Source: Nitrospira sp. SB0662_bin_26 (GTDB taxonomy: Bacteria > Nitrospirota > Nitrospiria > Nitrospirales > UBA8639). From it: 41,427 bases of DNA. A program made the translations under genes and the position numbers. Numbering within the stretch: the stretch's first letter is position 1; every line of letters begins with the position of its first letter. The stretch lies in assembly GCA_009840285.1 (NCBI GenBank), contig VXOF01000105.1:1-41427 (forward strand). The letters are read 5' to 3'. Shown piece by piece: positions 18,001 through 25,593 of the stretch. The notes below the pieces were generated by a model, which was given only the letters and a program-made list of their open reading frames with translations, was not told where the DNA came from and searched no databases.

Positions 18001-18407
18001 TGATCGGATGATTCCTTTTGAAAAATGTTCTGGTAATTCCATTGTCCGTTTTCGTCGCGTTTGAGATCAAAAACGGCATGTTCGATGATCAGGGCATGCG
18101 GCATGGGTATATCCTGCACGAAGGACAGAAAATTCAAATCCAGTTGAATGTACGTGGCCTGAAAAACCGGGGTGCCTTGCTCCGGGTCTTGAATGCTGAC
18201 GTCTCTCAATTCCAGGTGGGGAAAGGGGAAAAACCCTACCTGTATATGTTCGATGACGACGTGATCTCCCAAGGATCTTGTGACAAAATCTCGAACGACA
18301 ACTTGCATGTCCTCCTTGTGAAACGTCGCGAGATACACGAGACCCACAACGCAAACGATCATGACCAGAAGGAGGATTGGAATCAGACTCTTGCGCTTGG
18401 AAGACAT
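15018..18407 (-). CDS. Large AsmA-like envelope protein
   Basis: A 1129-residue protein, using the ATG at 18407, which directly precedes the basic-hydrophobic N-terminus MSSKRKSLIPILLLVMIVC; a GTG at 18434 is less likely. One N-terminal membrane helix anchors a long beta-rich periplasmic region. The start has AsmA features ('VVRDFVTRSLGDHVVIEHIQVGFFPFPHLELRDVSI', 'QLDLNFLSFVQDIPMPHALIIEHAVFDLKRDENGQWN'). The C-terminus has the AsmA/YhdP-type block 'GTFAIGEGRIVSRDMVMDGP...GQYDLVNDDLDVVTAVSPLGSYFELLEEIPLVHLLL'. Related proteins (AsmA, TamB, YhdP) are implicated in lipid transport or outer-membrane homeostasis. The last ~30 residues are charged and low in complexity. Confidence 0.85.
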   Translation of the reverse strand: MSSKRKSLIPILLLVMIVCVVGLVYLATFHKEDMQVVVRDFVTRSLGDHVVIEHIQVGFFPFPHLELRDVSIQDPEQGTPVFQATYIQLDLNFLSFVQDIPMPHALIIEHAVFDLKRDENGQWNYQNIFQKESSDQVEIGAWLLGRSLKLTNGTVHLEDRYRRESAFIIHAEDVELQVEQLVWDGPTEMFLSARFSEGDTRSVLSAYGTLQDIGGFLKEGTTIGRDASPQFDLHTRMDLDRRTLVQLADLLDVHEVPIGLQGRTKVQGHLHFAPGIAGYDLSVSDLVVLTDSVDLNSDINVKGLWRPEPFTFSGQWSSAPVAIQHLPQLLPEGLIPSELSDAIHRQSISGKIQAVSATFTGSSRKEAGHTLTGKFQLSEARLNLDPQLGTVKEMTCTINVGADEIRFFDLRGRYEELPVTQGEGTIVFAEQGPWLTTEFGGRVSAPKIIGLMQTIAGWSLSQRPEEALQGKAGSGLLTMRFAGPLKDPQAIAFQSAEYHAERIAMQLPGLRMPLTRVEGIFAVSEDRLRFENVTGLYGNSDFDIQGTIALEDQAYTDDLRIQGHFNDRDLPTLLSGPALPTQETISGKSQYLLMVSGQLRNPSVKGRISLQGLEIHLPGILYKPSSLAGNLDFHVRVGKKRQFTFESMALDLPSVRFAGKGTFHYDQTLTFNASLTAEPIRFESLPTDLELFEKTISSGTMEGVVHLRGTGGEWRSWSKSGQVTLKNGVVNIEGVRSPISQVALQVKLAGHTAKLERLQWNLENSQTQAKGIILAWDSKPNMKLSLTATRFDLDLLLSRDKQRSPLREFLETIAGTAKVSARLRFNRASYRNLKVRNLSGQLNVNKGIIRIDRIRGKADEGTIQGRVLVNLPVRQPAAMKTWFSINSVPLLTLEKTLLDKQTLDKRLMTGLMTMEGTLQGHGRNPLGVLPTLKGTLKLTIHDGRIKRGVVIPKILAIMNLPNMLQGEVDLEKDGYPFDRQSGTFAIGEGRIVSRDMVMDGPVVKMTAAGQYDLVNDDLDVVTAVSPLGSYFELLEEIPLVHLLLDDDERGIDLAMFSVKGPFQNPAIEPLAVESVAFGVTGFAKLALSILKNTITLPQKLLFPEDNKEANTSSHEPKEQESEDASMETY

Positions 18408-18506
18408 GTATTCATTCCCGGCCTTGATGGGCACAAATCTTGGGGATTACCAGCGGGTGTTCCGCTACGAGCCGTTTGGCGTATGCACGTTTATCTTGGC
18501 GTTTTC

Positions 18507-18536
18507 TTGACAGTCTGAGGAATTCACCGTTATGGT
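18507..18536 (+). promoter_or_regulatory. Candidate sigma-70 promoter for the HD-domain gene
   Basis: TTGACA (18507-18512), an 18-bp spacer and TATGGT (18531-18536) lie about 55 bp upstream of the ATG at 18591. The -35 is perfect and the -10 matches four of six bases. It is in the divergent gap with the AsmA-like gene. Confidence 0.4.
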
Positions 18537-18590
18537 CCTCCCCCATTCTAACGAAAGTCCACTCGTTATTCTATCGGCAGTTTCCTGACC

Positions 18591-19478
18591 ATGAAATCGG
18601 TTTCCCGCGCAGCTTTCTCTTTGCCATATTCATACACGCATCTTCTCGTGTCGCGGTCCGTAGCAGCCGCACTGCTAAAATGTTATGACTATCCTCATCC
18701 GAACAAACCGGATGTCGTTATCAGAGGATACGACAAGGCCCATGCCTTTCGGACGGCGAAAATGTGTGCGGTCGTGGCCCAGCACCTTTCGTATGAACGC
18801 TCACGTGTCCGACAATTTCAGATTGCCTGTCTATTGCATGATTTGGGAAGGGCCGGACTTGAGCGCCGGCTTTTTGGCAAAATATGGTCATGGGCGCGTA
18901 ACCGGAATATTCCCACGAGGCCTGCCGAATGGCGATTGCGACATCCCGATTCGAGTTATGGCAAGGAGACCGAAGCATTTGTGAAAACGTATCGAAATGC
19001 ATTGGCCGAACAAGGATTGCCGCTCACCCGGTGGGCACGCGAACACATTGAAATGCGCTTGGGATTTGCTCGTCGCCATCGCCGGCAACTCGCAAGAGTC
19101 GCTCCCCTCTTGGAAAGCCTGAATATTCGTTGGTTGCCATGGATGGAGAAGGTGACGTTATATTATTATTATCCTGAAAAACTGGCACGGTCTCCTGACT
19201 GGGTCAGGGAACTTGGAGAAATCCTGGTCGCGTGTGAACAGTTGGAAGCCTACAGCAATCGCCGGCGTGGAACGGACTACTACGTGCGCTCACAAGAAAG
19301 TTTTCACGAGGCCTTTTGCTACCTCGACTCATTGAAACGACAGGGCCGTTTACGGACAAGAGTCATCAAAGCGGTTCGACAATTGACAGCTTCCGGAAAT
19401 TTTGATTCCATTCTCAAGGCGGCCCGAGGGGGAACTCTATCACGATCAGAACAACAATTCCTTCGCTCCCTCCAATAG
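18591..19478 (+). CDS. HD-domain phosphohydrolase-like protein
   Basis: A 295-residue soluble basic protein. 'GYDKAHAFRTAKMCAVVAQHL' carries His51 and 'IACLLHDLGRAGLE' carries the His83-Asp84 pair, the H...HD core of metal-dependent HD phosphohydrolases. The C-terminal half is helical and Arg-rich ('MRLGFARRHRRQLARV', 'LEAYSNRRRGTDYYVRSQESFHEAFCYLDSL'). This layout resembles HD-hydrolase regulators, but the substrate is unknown. No ribosome-binding site is evident before the ATG. The next gene (YjbQ) follows after 17 bp on the same strand, so the two form an operon. Confidence 0.75.
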   Translation: MKSVSRAAFSLPYSYTHLLVSRSVAAALLKCYDYPHPNKPDVVIRGYDKAHAFRTAKMCAVVAQHLSYERSRVRQFQIACLLHDLGRAGLERRLFGKIWSWARNRNIPTRPAEWRLRHPDSSYGKETEAFVKTYRNALAEQGLPLTRWAREHIEMRLGFARRHRRQLARVAPLLESLNIRWLPWMEKVTLYYYYPEKLARSPDWVRELGEILVACEQLEAYSNRRRGTDYYVRSQESFHEAFCYLDSLKRQGRLRTRVIKAVRQLTASGNFDSILKAARGGTLSRSEQQFLRSLQ

Positions 19479-19495
19479 ACAAGAGATACGATTCG

Positions 19496-19918
19496 ATGCC
19501 CGTCTTGACCCACCACTTCTCGGTCGCGATGCAAGGACATTCGCAGGTTGAGAATATTTCCGACCGCGTTCGGGAGTTCCTTGCCTCTACTCCCATGCAA
19601 GCCGGTATCGTCACGATCTTCGTGAGACATACGACTGCTTCGGTTCTTATCATCGAAGATGAACCGGGTTTGCGCGCTGATACCAAAACCGTCTGGGACA
19701 ATCTGATTCCGGCAGCCTTAACCTGGCAGCATAACGTGAGAAACCCCGGTGAGAACAATGGGCACAGTCACTTGCGAGGCCAAATCCAGGGCCAATCACT
19801 GGCCGTTCCCTTTGCCGACAACCAATTACTCTTGGGGACATGGCAGGAAATAGTTATTCTCGATTTTGATACACGGGCACGATCTCGGGAGATCATCGTC
19901 CAAGTGATGGGCGAGTGA
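19496..19918 (+). CDS. YjbQ/UPF0047 family protein
   Basis: A 140-residue single-domain protein that matches the YjbQ (UPF0047) family over its full length: 'GIVTIFVRHTTASVLIIEDEPGL', 'DNLIPAALTWQHN', 'ENNGHSHLRGQIQGQSLAVPF' and 'LLLGTWQEIVILDFDTRAR' with the family-conserved His, Thr and Glu residues. Family members show weak thiamine-phosphate synthase activity in some bacteria, but the physiological role is unsettled. It sits 17 bp after the HD gene and 6 bp before a repeat-copy boundary. Confidence 0.9.
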   Translation: MPVLTHHFSVAMQGHSQVENISDRVREFLASTPMQAGIVTIFVRHTTASVLIIEDEPGLRADTKTVWDNLIPAALTWQHNVRNPGENNGHSHLRGQIQGQSLAVPFADNQLLLGTWQEIVILDFDTRARSREIIVQVMGE

Positions 19919-19924
19919 ACCTAA

Positions 19925-20066
19925 GGAACCTCTGATTTATTGTGATAGCGGGATGCAGGGCAAGGCGTCCCGGAGCGAAACCTGAGGCTTATCAGAGAGA
20001 TAGGTGAAGGTTGAGCGAGGACACAACGCAGCCATGCGCCCGATAGTGCATTAAAGCAGAGGTTCC
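19925..20066 (+). repeat. 142-bp MITE-like repeat, copy 4
   Basis: Same orientation as copy 1. It is flanked by an exact 4-bp duplication CTAA (19921-19924 and 20067-20070), a CTAR-type target. It begins 7 bases after the YjbQ stop codon. Confidence 0.93.
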
Positions 20067-20099
20067 CTAAATACGTGTGAGGCTGACTCCCGGGATTGA

Positions 20100-20168
20100 C
20101 CGTGCTTTTCGATTCACCGCTTCGCAAGCACGGAGTTCCCCGAACGGGGAGATCTTTCTTGCTTTTTT
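20100..20168 (+). promoter_or_regulatory. Structured leader or terminator before the SYLF gene
   Basis: CCGTGCTT (20100-20107) and AAGCACGG (20126-20133) form a perfect 8-bp stem. A second hairpin, TCCCC-GAAC-GGGGA, spans 20137-20150, followed by a T-rich tract with TTTTTT near 20163-20168. GCAAG/CTTGC could form an outer stem. It lies 80 nt upstream of the SYLF start. It may end read-through from YjbQ or act as a leader attenuator; no known riboswitch was recognised. Confidence 0.4.
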
Positions 20169-20247
20169 CTGAAAATGAGAGACAATGAAATAGAGGATCG
20201 GAGGTCATAGAGTTCATTTCATCGTGGTTTCGCGGAGAGGATAATCC

Positions 20248-20967
20248 ATGACACACAAAAGCCAAGACGACAAACAACGACACAACACCCCGTTGTTCTT
20301 CTGGATGACGGCCCTTCTTTTCACTTGCTTGTGCTGGACTCCCGCTTGGGCTGATAGTTTGGATCAGCAACAACTTGTTGAAAAAGCCTCGCATACCGTT
20401 TCAAGCTTTATGGAGGATCCGAATCTCACCTGGTTTCAGGATCACGTCAAGGAAGCCAAAGCTCTTTTGATTATCCCGCAACAATTGAAGGCTGCCTTCT
20501 TCTTTGGTGCGGATGGAGGCAGCGGAGTTTTGGTCGCCAATGATGCCAAGACGGGAGAGTGGGGCGAACCGGCCTTTTACGTCCTGGGAGGACTCAGCTT
20601 CGGATTTCAATTCGGTGGGGAAGCCTCGGAAGTCATCATCCTGGCCATGACCCAAGGCGCAGTCGAAAAGCTCTATTCCTCATCCTTTAAACTGGGCGGT
20701 GATGCCTCCATTGCAGCCGGACCCTATGGAGCCGGAGTCGAGGGCGCGACCTCAGCCAATTTGAACGCCGACTTTCTTTCGTTCTCGCGTTCAAAAGGGG
20801 CCTATGCGGGGGTCTCATTGGAAGGATCGATCATCTACACGGACGATGATTCCAATCAAGCCTATTATGGAAAAAAGATTCGGCCCGTTGACATTCTTGT
20901 CACTAAATCCGTCAAAAATGAGCATTCGGCCGGTCTTCGCCAAGCCATCACGACGGCCACAAAATAA
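20248..20967 (+). CDS. SYLF-domain lipid-binding protein
   Basis: A 239-residue exported protein, start 20248 with a strong ribosome-binding site (GGAGAGG). The signal peptide has hydrophobic core 'PLFFWMTALLFTCLCWTPAWA' with cleavage near residue 36. The remainder is a SYLF/Ysc84-type domain: 'AKALLIIPQQLKAAFFFGADGGSGVLVA', 'GEWGEPAFYVLGGLSFGFQFGGEASEVIIL', 'GGDASIAAGPYGAGVEG', 'AYAGVSLEGSIIYTDDDSNQAYYGKKI'. SYLF domains bind phosphoinositides in eukaryotes; bacterial members are periplasmic with unclear function. It is monocistronic, convergent with clpB across a family-B repeat. Confidence 0.9.
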   Translation: MTHKSQDDKQRHNTPLFFWMTALLFTCLCWTPAWADSLDQQQLVEKASHTVSSFMEDPNLTWFQDHVKEAKALLIIPQQLKAAFFFGADGGSGVLVANDAKTGEWGEPAFYVLGGLSFGFQFGGEASEVIILAMTQGAVEKLYSSSFKLGGDASIAAGPYGAGVEGATSANLNADFLSFSRSKGAYAGVSLEGSIIYTDDDSNQAYYGKKIRPVDILVTKSVKNEHSAGLRQAITTATK

Positions 20968-21027
20968 GCAGTAGACACCAATTGGCATGAAAATAACCCC
21001 CTGCTATCCCTTCTTCTTGGCCCGTCT

Positions 21028-21183
21028 CTCTACCCCACCCGCATTCTCTCTTCGGAAATGCGCCCACTTACAAAGGGGAGGAAAAGACGACGCCCCTCTT
21101 TGTTCCCCTCCTTTGCCTGTCCTGAGCGGAGTCGAAGGATAAGGACGGGAACTTTTTCCGAAGAGGGAAAAGTTGGGAGGTAG
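21028..21183 (+). repeat. Dispersed GC-rich repeat, family B, full copy
   Basis: About 156 bp, starting CTCTACCCCACCCGCATT and ending GGGAGGTAG, with internal TTCGGAAATGCG, CTTACAAAGGGGAG and CCTGAGCGGAGTCGAAGG. The copy at 36825-36974 carries the same blocks in the same order on the other strand. It lies between the convergent SYLF and clpB genes. Confidence 0.75.
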
Positions 21184-21208
21184 CGCTCGCATTCGTAGGA
21201 GGGCTCGC

Positions 21209-23803
21209 TCATTCCCGAATGCTGGGAACGATAACAACCTCCCCGTCTTTACAATCGATCGTCACCGCGTCACCGTCTTTGATCTCTCCTTTGACCAACA
21301 GCTTCGACAGGGGTGTTTCGACGTCGTGTTGGATCAGGCGTTTCAAAGGTCGGGCGCCGTACATGGAACTATAGCCTCGCGATCCCAAATTCGACAGCGC
21401 CTCTTCGGTCACCTCCAACCGAATTCTCCGGTCCTCCAGCCTTGCCTTTAGTCGCTCCAGTTGAATGTCCGCGATTCGACCGACCTCATCCGTGCTCAGC
21501 GGATGAAAGACGACGGTTTCGTCGATACGATTCAAGAATTCAGGACGGAAGTGTCGTTTGACCTCGTTCAAGGCCATGGTCTGCAATTCCTCATAGGTTC
21601 GTTCACGCTCTTGCGTTTCCAGAATTTCCTGACTGCCGATATTCGACGTCATGATCAGGACCGTATTTTTGAAATCCACGGTTCGTCCTTGTGAATCGGT
21701 CAACCGGCCGTCGTCGAGAACCTGCAAGAGAATATTGAACACGTCATGGTGGGCTTTCTCGATCTCATCCAGGAGAATCACGCAGAAAGGACGACGCCTG
21801 ACGGCTTCGGTCAATTGCCCTCCCTCTTCATAACCAACGTAGCCGGGCGGGGCCCCGATCAGTCTCGCCACGGCATGTTTTTCCATGTATTCCGACAAAT
21901 CGATCCGTATGAGATTGGCTTCGTCATCAAAGAGGACGTGAGCCAAGGCCCGAGCCAGTTCGGTTTTCCCAACACCGGTCGGACCGAGAAACAAAAATGA
22001 ACCGATCGGCCGGTTGGGGTCCTTGATGCCCGATCGTGCCCGGAGGACGGCGTCGGCGACGGCTCGAACCCCTTCATCCTGGCCGACCACGCGTTGATGG
22101 AGCAACGCTCCCAATTGCAACAATTTTTCCATTTCCCCTTGGAGGAGGCGGCTCATCGGAATGCCCGTCCAACGACTGACCACTGCCGCAATGTCTTCTT
22201 CGTCCACTTCTTCCTTCAATAGACGAGACTCCCCTTCCTGTCGATCGAGATGCGCTTCTTCAGCCTGGAGTTCCCTCTCCAGCCTCGGCATCGTTCCGTA
22301 GCGGAGTTCCGCAACGCGATTGAGATCATATTCTCGTTCGGCCTTTTCAATCTGGTGCTTCAAATCTTCAATGTGTTGTCGGATCTGCTGCAAGCGTCCG
22401 ACCGCGGATTTCTCCGCTTCCCACTGCTGCTTCAATTCGGCAAGTTCCCGGTACTTGTCATCGAGTTCACCTTCCAATGTTTCAAGTCGCGCCTGGCTAC
22501 CCGGATCCTCTTCCTTTTTGAGGGCTTCCCGTTCAATTTCGAGTTGCATCACTTTTCGGGAAACTTCATCCAATGCCGCGGGCATGCTGTCGATTTCCGT
22601 ACGCAGTCGTGCGGCGGACTCATCAATGAGATCGATGGCCTTGTCCGGGAGAAACCGGTCGCCGATATATCGATGGGAAAGCCGTGCAGCCGCAACCAGA
22701 GCCGCGTCTTTAATGCGGACCCCATGATGAACCTCATACCGTTCCTTGAGTCCCCGCAAAATCGAAATCGTATTGGCGACCGACGGTTGTTCCACGAGCA
22801 CGGGCTGGAACCGGCGTTCCAGTGCCGCGTCTTTTTCAATATGCTTGCGATACTCATCCAAGGTCGTCGCTCCGATCAGATGGAGCTCCCCTCGCGCCAG
22901 CATCGGTTTCAACAGGTTGGCCGCATCCATGGCCCCTTCGGCCGCTCCCGTGCCCACCACGGTATGCAGTTCGTCGATAAACAGGAGAACCTTTCCGTGC
23001 GACGACTGAATGTCCTTCAAGACAGCCTTCAGGCGTTCCTCAAATTCGCCCCGGAATTTGGCTCCGGCCACCAAGGCTCCCATGTCGAGGACAAGCACGC
23101 GTTTCTGCTTCAACCCTTCAGGAACGTCGCCCTTGATGATCCGTTGAGCCAGCCCTTCGACAATGGCCGTTTTCCCGACACCTGGCTCACCGATGAGCAC
23201 GGGATTGTTCTTTGTCCGTCTTGACAGAATTTGAATCGTCCGCCGGATCTCCTCGTCACGCCCGATCACCGGATCCAGCTTTCCCTGGGTCGCCAAACGG
23301 GTCAAATCCCGGCCATATTTTTCCAGCGCCTGAAAGGTCCCTTCAGGGTCCTGACTGGTCACTCGCTGATTGCCGCGAACCTGTTGCAGGCCGGCCAACA
23401 ATTTATCGCGCGTCACGCCCAGGTCCTTTAACGCGCCTTCTTGAGCCGCCATGGCCAGCAGGAGATGCTCGACACTGATGTACTCGTCCTTCAAGGATTG
23501 TTTTTCATCTTCGGCACGAGCCAGCAGCGTGGCCGTGCGCTGAGTCAAATGTAGCTGACCGGGCGCTGCTCCCGTGCCACGGACTTGGGGGATTTTTGCG
23601 AGTCGTTGCTCGGTCTTGGCCTTCACAGCGGCACCGGACACCCCGCTGTGTTCCAGGATCGGATCGGCAGACCCGTCAACTTGCTCCAGCAAAGCCGCCA
23701 GCACGTGTTCCACGTCGATGCCCTGGTGATTCCGGCGCATGGCCAAGGTGGACGCGGCTTGCAGCGCCTCTTGCACTTTCAGCGTCATGCGATTCATATC
23801 CAT
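21209..23803 (-). CDS. clpB: Chaperone ATPase ClpB
   Basis: An 864-residue Hsp100 disaggregase, working with DnaK to rescue aggregated proteins. The N-domain (1-150) has two Clp repeats. NBD1 has Walker A '[13 protein letters not shown]' (205-217) and '[13 protein letters not shown]' as Walker B. A coiled-coil middle domain of about 110 residues follows (approx. 410-530), with alternating Glu/Lys/Leu. NBD2 has '[15 protein letters not shown]' with downstream '[16 protein letters not shown]'. The domain order and length match bacterial ClpB rather than ClpA. Start 23803 has GGAGGAG eight bases upstream. No CIRCE or sigma-32 element was recognised in the 113-bp gap upstream. Confidence 0.98.
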   Translation of the reverse strand: MDMNRMTLKVQEALQAASTLAMRRNHQGIDVEHVLAALLEQVDGSADPILEHSGVSGAAVKAKTEQRLAKIPQVRGTGAAPGQLHLTQRTATLLARAEDEKQSLKDEYISVEHLLLAMAAQEGALKDLGVTRDKLLAGLQQVRGNQRVTSQDPEGTFQALEKYGRDLTRLATQGKLDPVIGRDEEIRRTIQILSRRTKNNPVLIGEPGVGKTAIVEGLAQRIIKGDVPEGLKQKRVLVLDMGALVAGAKFRGEFEERLKAVLKDIQSSHGKVLLFIDELHTVVGTGAAEGAMDAANLLKPMLARGELHLIGATTLDEYRKHIEKDAALERRFQPVLVEQPSVANTISILRGLKERYEVHHGVRIKDAALVAAARLSHRYIGDRFLPDKAIDLIDESAARLRTEIDSMPAALDEVSRKVMQLEIEREALKKEEDPGSQARLETLEGELDDKYRELAELKQQWEAEKSAVGRLQQIRQHIEDLKHQIEKAEREYDLNRVAELRYGTMPRLERELQAEEAHLDRQEGESRLLKEEVDEEDIAAVVSRWTGIPMSRLLQGEMEKLLQLGALLHQRVVGQDEGVRAVADAVLRARSGIKDPNRPIGSFLFLGPTGVGKTELARALAHVLFDDEANLIRIDLSEYMEKHAVARLIGAPPGYVGYEEGGQLTEAVRRRPFCVILLDEIEKAHHDVFNILLQVLDDGRLTDSQGRTVDFKNTVLIMTSNIGSQEILETQERERTYEELQTMALNEVKRHFRPEFLNRIDETVVFHPLSTDEVGRIADIQLERLKARLEDRRIRLEVTEEALSNLGSRGYSSMYGARPLKRLIQHDVETPLSKLLVKGEIKDGDAVTIDCKDGEVVIVPSIRE

Positions 23804-23916
23804 GATTACCGACTCCTCCGTAGATATTTTCGATCAACGATCCTCTATCATCAGATAATCACATCCCCGAAAAGATCAAGTAGGAATCAACGATCGCCGC
23901 TCCTTACTCCCGACGA

Positions 23917-25509
23917 TCAAATAAGCGATGATATCAGTCGTTCGTAAATCGTGAGAACCCGGGTCCTGATGGATTCATAGCGGGCGAGGAAGCTTGAGGT
24001 CGCGGAAGATGACGGTTGGTCCGCGTAGCCCATGCGGACGGCACATTTGGTCAATTCGGCAGGTTGCTGCGGCAATGTATGGGTTTGTAGTTCATGGACC
24101 ATTTGTATCTTATTCTCCACATCACGCAGAAACAGATAGGCCTCCTCCAGAAACTTCCCGTCGGCCCCTTGTAAAAGGTCAAGTGCCTGGAGTTGCTGAA
24201 GCCCTGCAATCGTATTCGACTCAAATAATTGCGAATGCCTGGCAACATGCAACAATTGAAGCGTCTGGACCATGAATTCGACGTCACGAATGCCTCCAGG
24301 GCTGAGTTTGACGTTACGTTCATGTTCTTTTTTCCTCTCGACCCTTCGGTGAATCTGAGCCCTTAGCATGTGAACCGTTTCGACAACATCTTGGTTCCCC
24401 TCATCTACTTGCCCCATGACAAACGGCCGGATTTTCTTGAGAAAGGTCCGACCCAAAGACCGATGCCCCGCTATGGGGCGCGCCTTCAACAGTGCCAGCC
24501 GTTCCCAAGTCCTTCCTCGCGTTTGATAGTATTTCACGGCGTCACGGCTTGCCCAAGCCAATGGTCCAACGTCTCCCTCAGGCCGCAACCGCAAATCCAC
24601 TCGAAACAATCGCCCTTCCGAAGTGGATGCCGACAGGACTCGGGTAAGCTCCATGGCAACAATTTGAAAAAACATTTCGTTACTGATTGGTTTTTTTGCG
24701 GTTTTTATCTGCCTGTTGCTCGACGAGTATAAGTAGATCAGATCGACGTCGGAGCTGTAATTCAGCTCACCTCCACCCAGTTTTCCCATTCCCAACACCA
24801 CGAATCCCTTGCTGCTTCTACTTGCCCCAGGGCCTCGCTTGAGGGGAATTCCATATTCTTTGTACAGTTCTTCGTGAACGAGTCGGTACGCGGCGTGGAT
24901 CACGATTTCCGCAAGTCGTGACAGGGATTGAACCGTCTCCGCGACGGATGCAACGTGAAAAAGGTCCCGCGCACCGATACGCAGCATTTCCCGGCGATGG
25001 AAACGTCGAAGGGCGTCGAATTTGCGTTCGTAGGTATGCACGAGACCAAGGGTTTCGTCCAAGACCGTTTGTAAGCGTTTGAAATCAGGCGCGCTCTTTA
25101 GGACATGATCTTGCTCGATCCAATAGATCAGCATGGGGTCTCGAATGAGCGTTTCCGCCATCGCAGGGCTGTTTCCGAACAAGACGCACAACAATTGCAG
25201 GACGTGCGGTACCTGCGCTAAAAAACCGAATACTTGGGTTCTGGCATTACCGGCATCAAGGTATCGCTCCCATTCTCGTAAGGCGTGATCCGGATCGGCA
25301 GTCACTGAAACGGCGCGCAAGAGATCAAAAAGAATGACCGCGAGCAGTTTTCTGCTTCTAGGTTCGCCAGCCATAAGTTGAAGGTTGGCATCGGCTTTCT
25401 TCCAATTCCGGAACCCATACGGCGTCAACAGCCGTTCGACTTCCGAATGGGCTAAATTCGGAGAAAGCAGCAAGGGACGAGGATCAGGGTTAAAACGCGG
25501 GTTGCGCAT
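23917..25509 (-). CDS. GlnE N-terminal-half-like nucleotidyltransferase
   Basis: A 530-residue protein, start ATG at 25509 with AAAGGCG upstream; the frame extends to a TTG at 25530. It has a single GlnE module. A helical N-terminal region is followed by the nucleotidyltransferase core 'GMGKLGGGELNYSSDVDLIYLY' (240-261; catalytic Asp254 and Asp256), 'VDLRLRPEGDVGPLAWASRDAVKYY' (304-), and the GlnE-type 'KLSPGGIRDVEFMVQTLQLL' (401-420). 'GIRDVEF-VQ-LQL' matches the N-half of enteric GlnE, which removes AMP from glutamine synthetase. A canonical GlnE of about 950 residues has two such halves; this one has one. The other half is divergent at 25594. Both lie beside glnA. Deadenylylation is inferred, not shown. 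Confidence 0.85.
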   Translation of the reverse strand: MRNPRFNPDPRPLLLSPNLAHSEVERLLTPYGFRNWKKADANLQLMAGEPRSRKLLAVILFDLLRAVSVTADPDHALREWERYLDAGNARTQVFGFLAQVPHVLQLLCVLFGNSPAMAETLIRDPMLIYWIEQDHVLKSAPDFKRLQTVLDETLGLVHTYERKFDALRRFHRREMLRIGARDLFHVASVAETVQSLSRLAEIVIHAAYRLVHEELYKEYGIPLKRGPGASRSSKGFVVLGMGKLGGGELNYSSDVDLIYLYSSSNRQIKTAKKPISNEMFFQIVAMELTRVLSASTSEGRLFRVDLRLRPEGDVGPLAWASRDAVKYYQTRGRTWERLALLKARPIAGHRSLGRTFLKKIRPFVMGQVDEGNQDVVETVHMLRAQIHRRVERKKEHERNVKLSPGGIRDVEFMVQTLQLLHVARHSQLFESNTIAGLQQLQALDLLQGADGKFLEEAYLFLRDVENKIQMVHELQTHTLPQQPAELTKCAVRMGYADQPSSSATSSFLARYESIRTRVLTIYERLISSLI

Positions 25510-25579
25510 GATCGCCTTTAGGACGAACAACGAGAAACGTTTGAGGTGTAAGCCTTCTCACAAGAGTCCCGCGTTAAGG

Positions 25580-25585
25580 TATACT
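25580..25585 (+). promoter_or_regulatory. Candidate -10 element for the ACT-GlnE gene
   Basis: TATACT lies 8 bp before the ATG at 25594. If used, transcription would begin at or just before the ATG, giving a leaderless or nearly leaderless mRNA. This fits the missing ribosome-binding site. No good -35 is seen at 17 bp. Confidence 0.3.
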
Positions 25586-25593
25586 GCACTGCC

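Noticed and set aside
19921-20394. A 157-residue minus-strand frame running through repeat copy 4
   Set aside because: Its C-terminal part is only the translation of the 142-bp repeat, and the rest is antisense to the SYLF gene start.
22250-23224. A 324-residue plus-strand frame antisense to clpB
   Set aside because: It is a shadow of the highly conserved clpB coding sequence; its residues show no domain.
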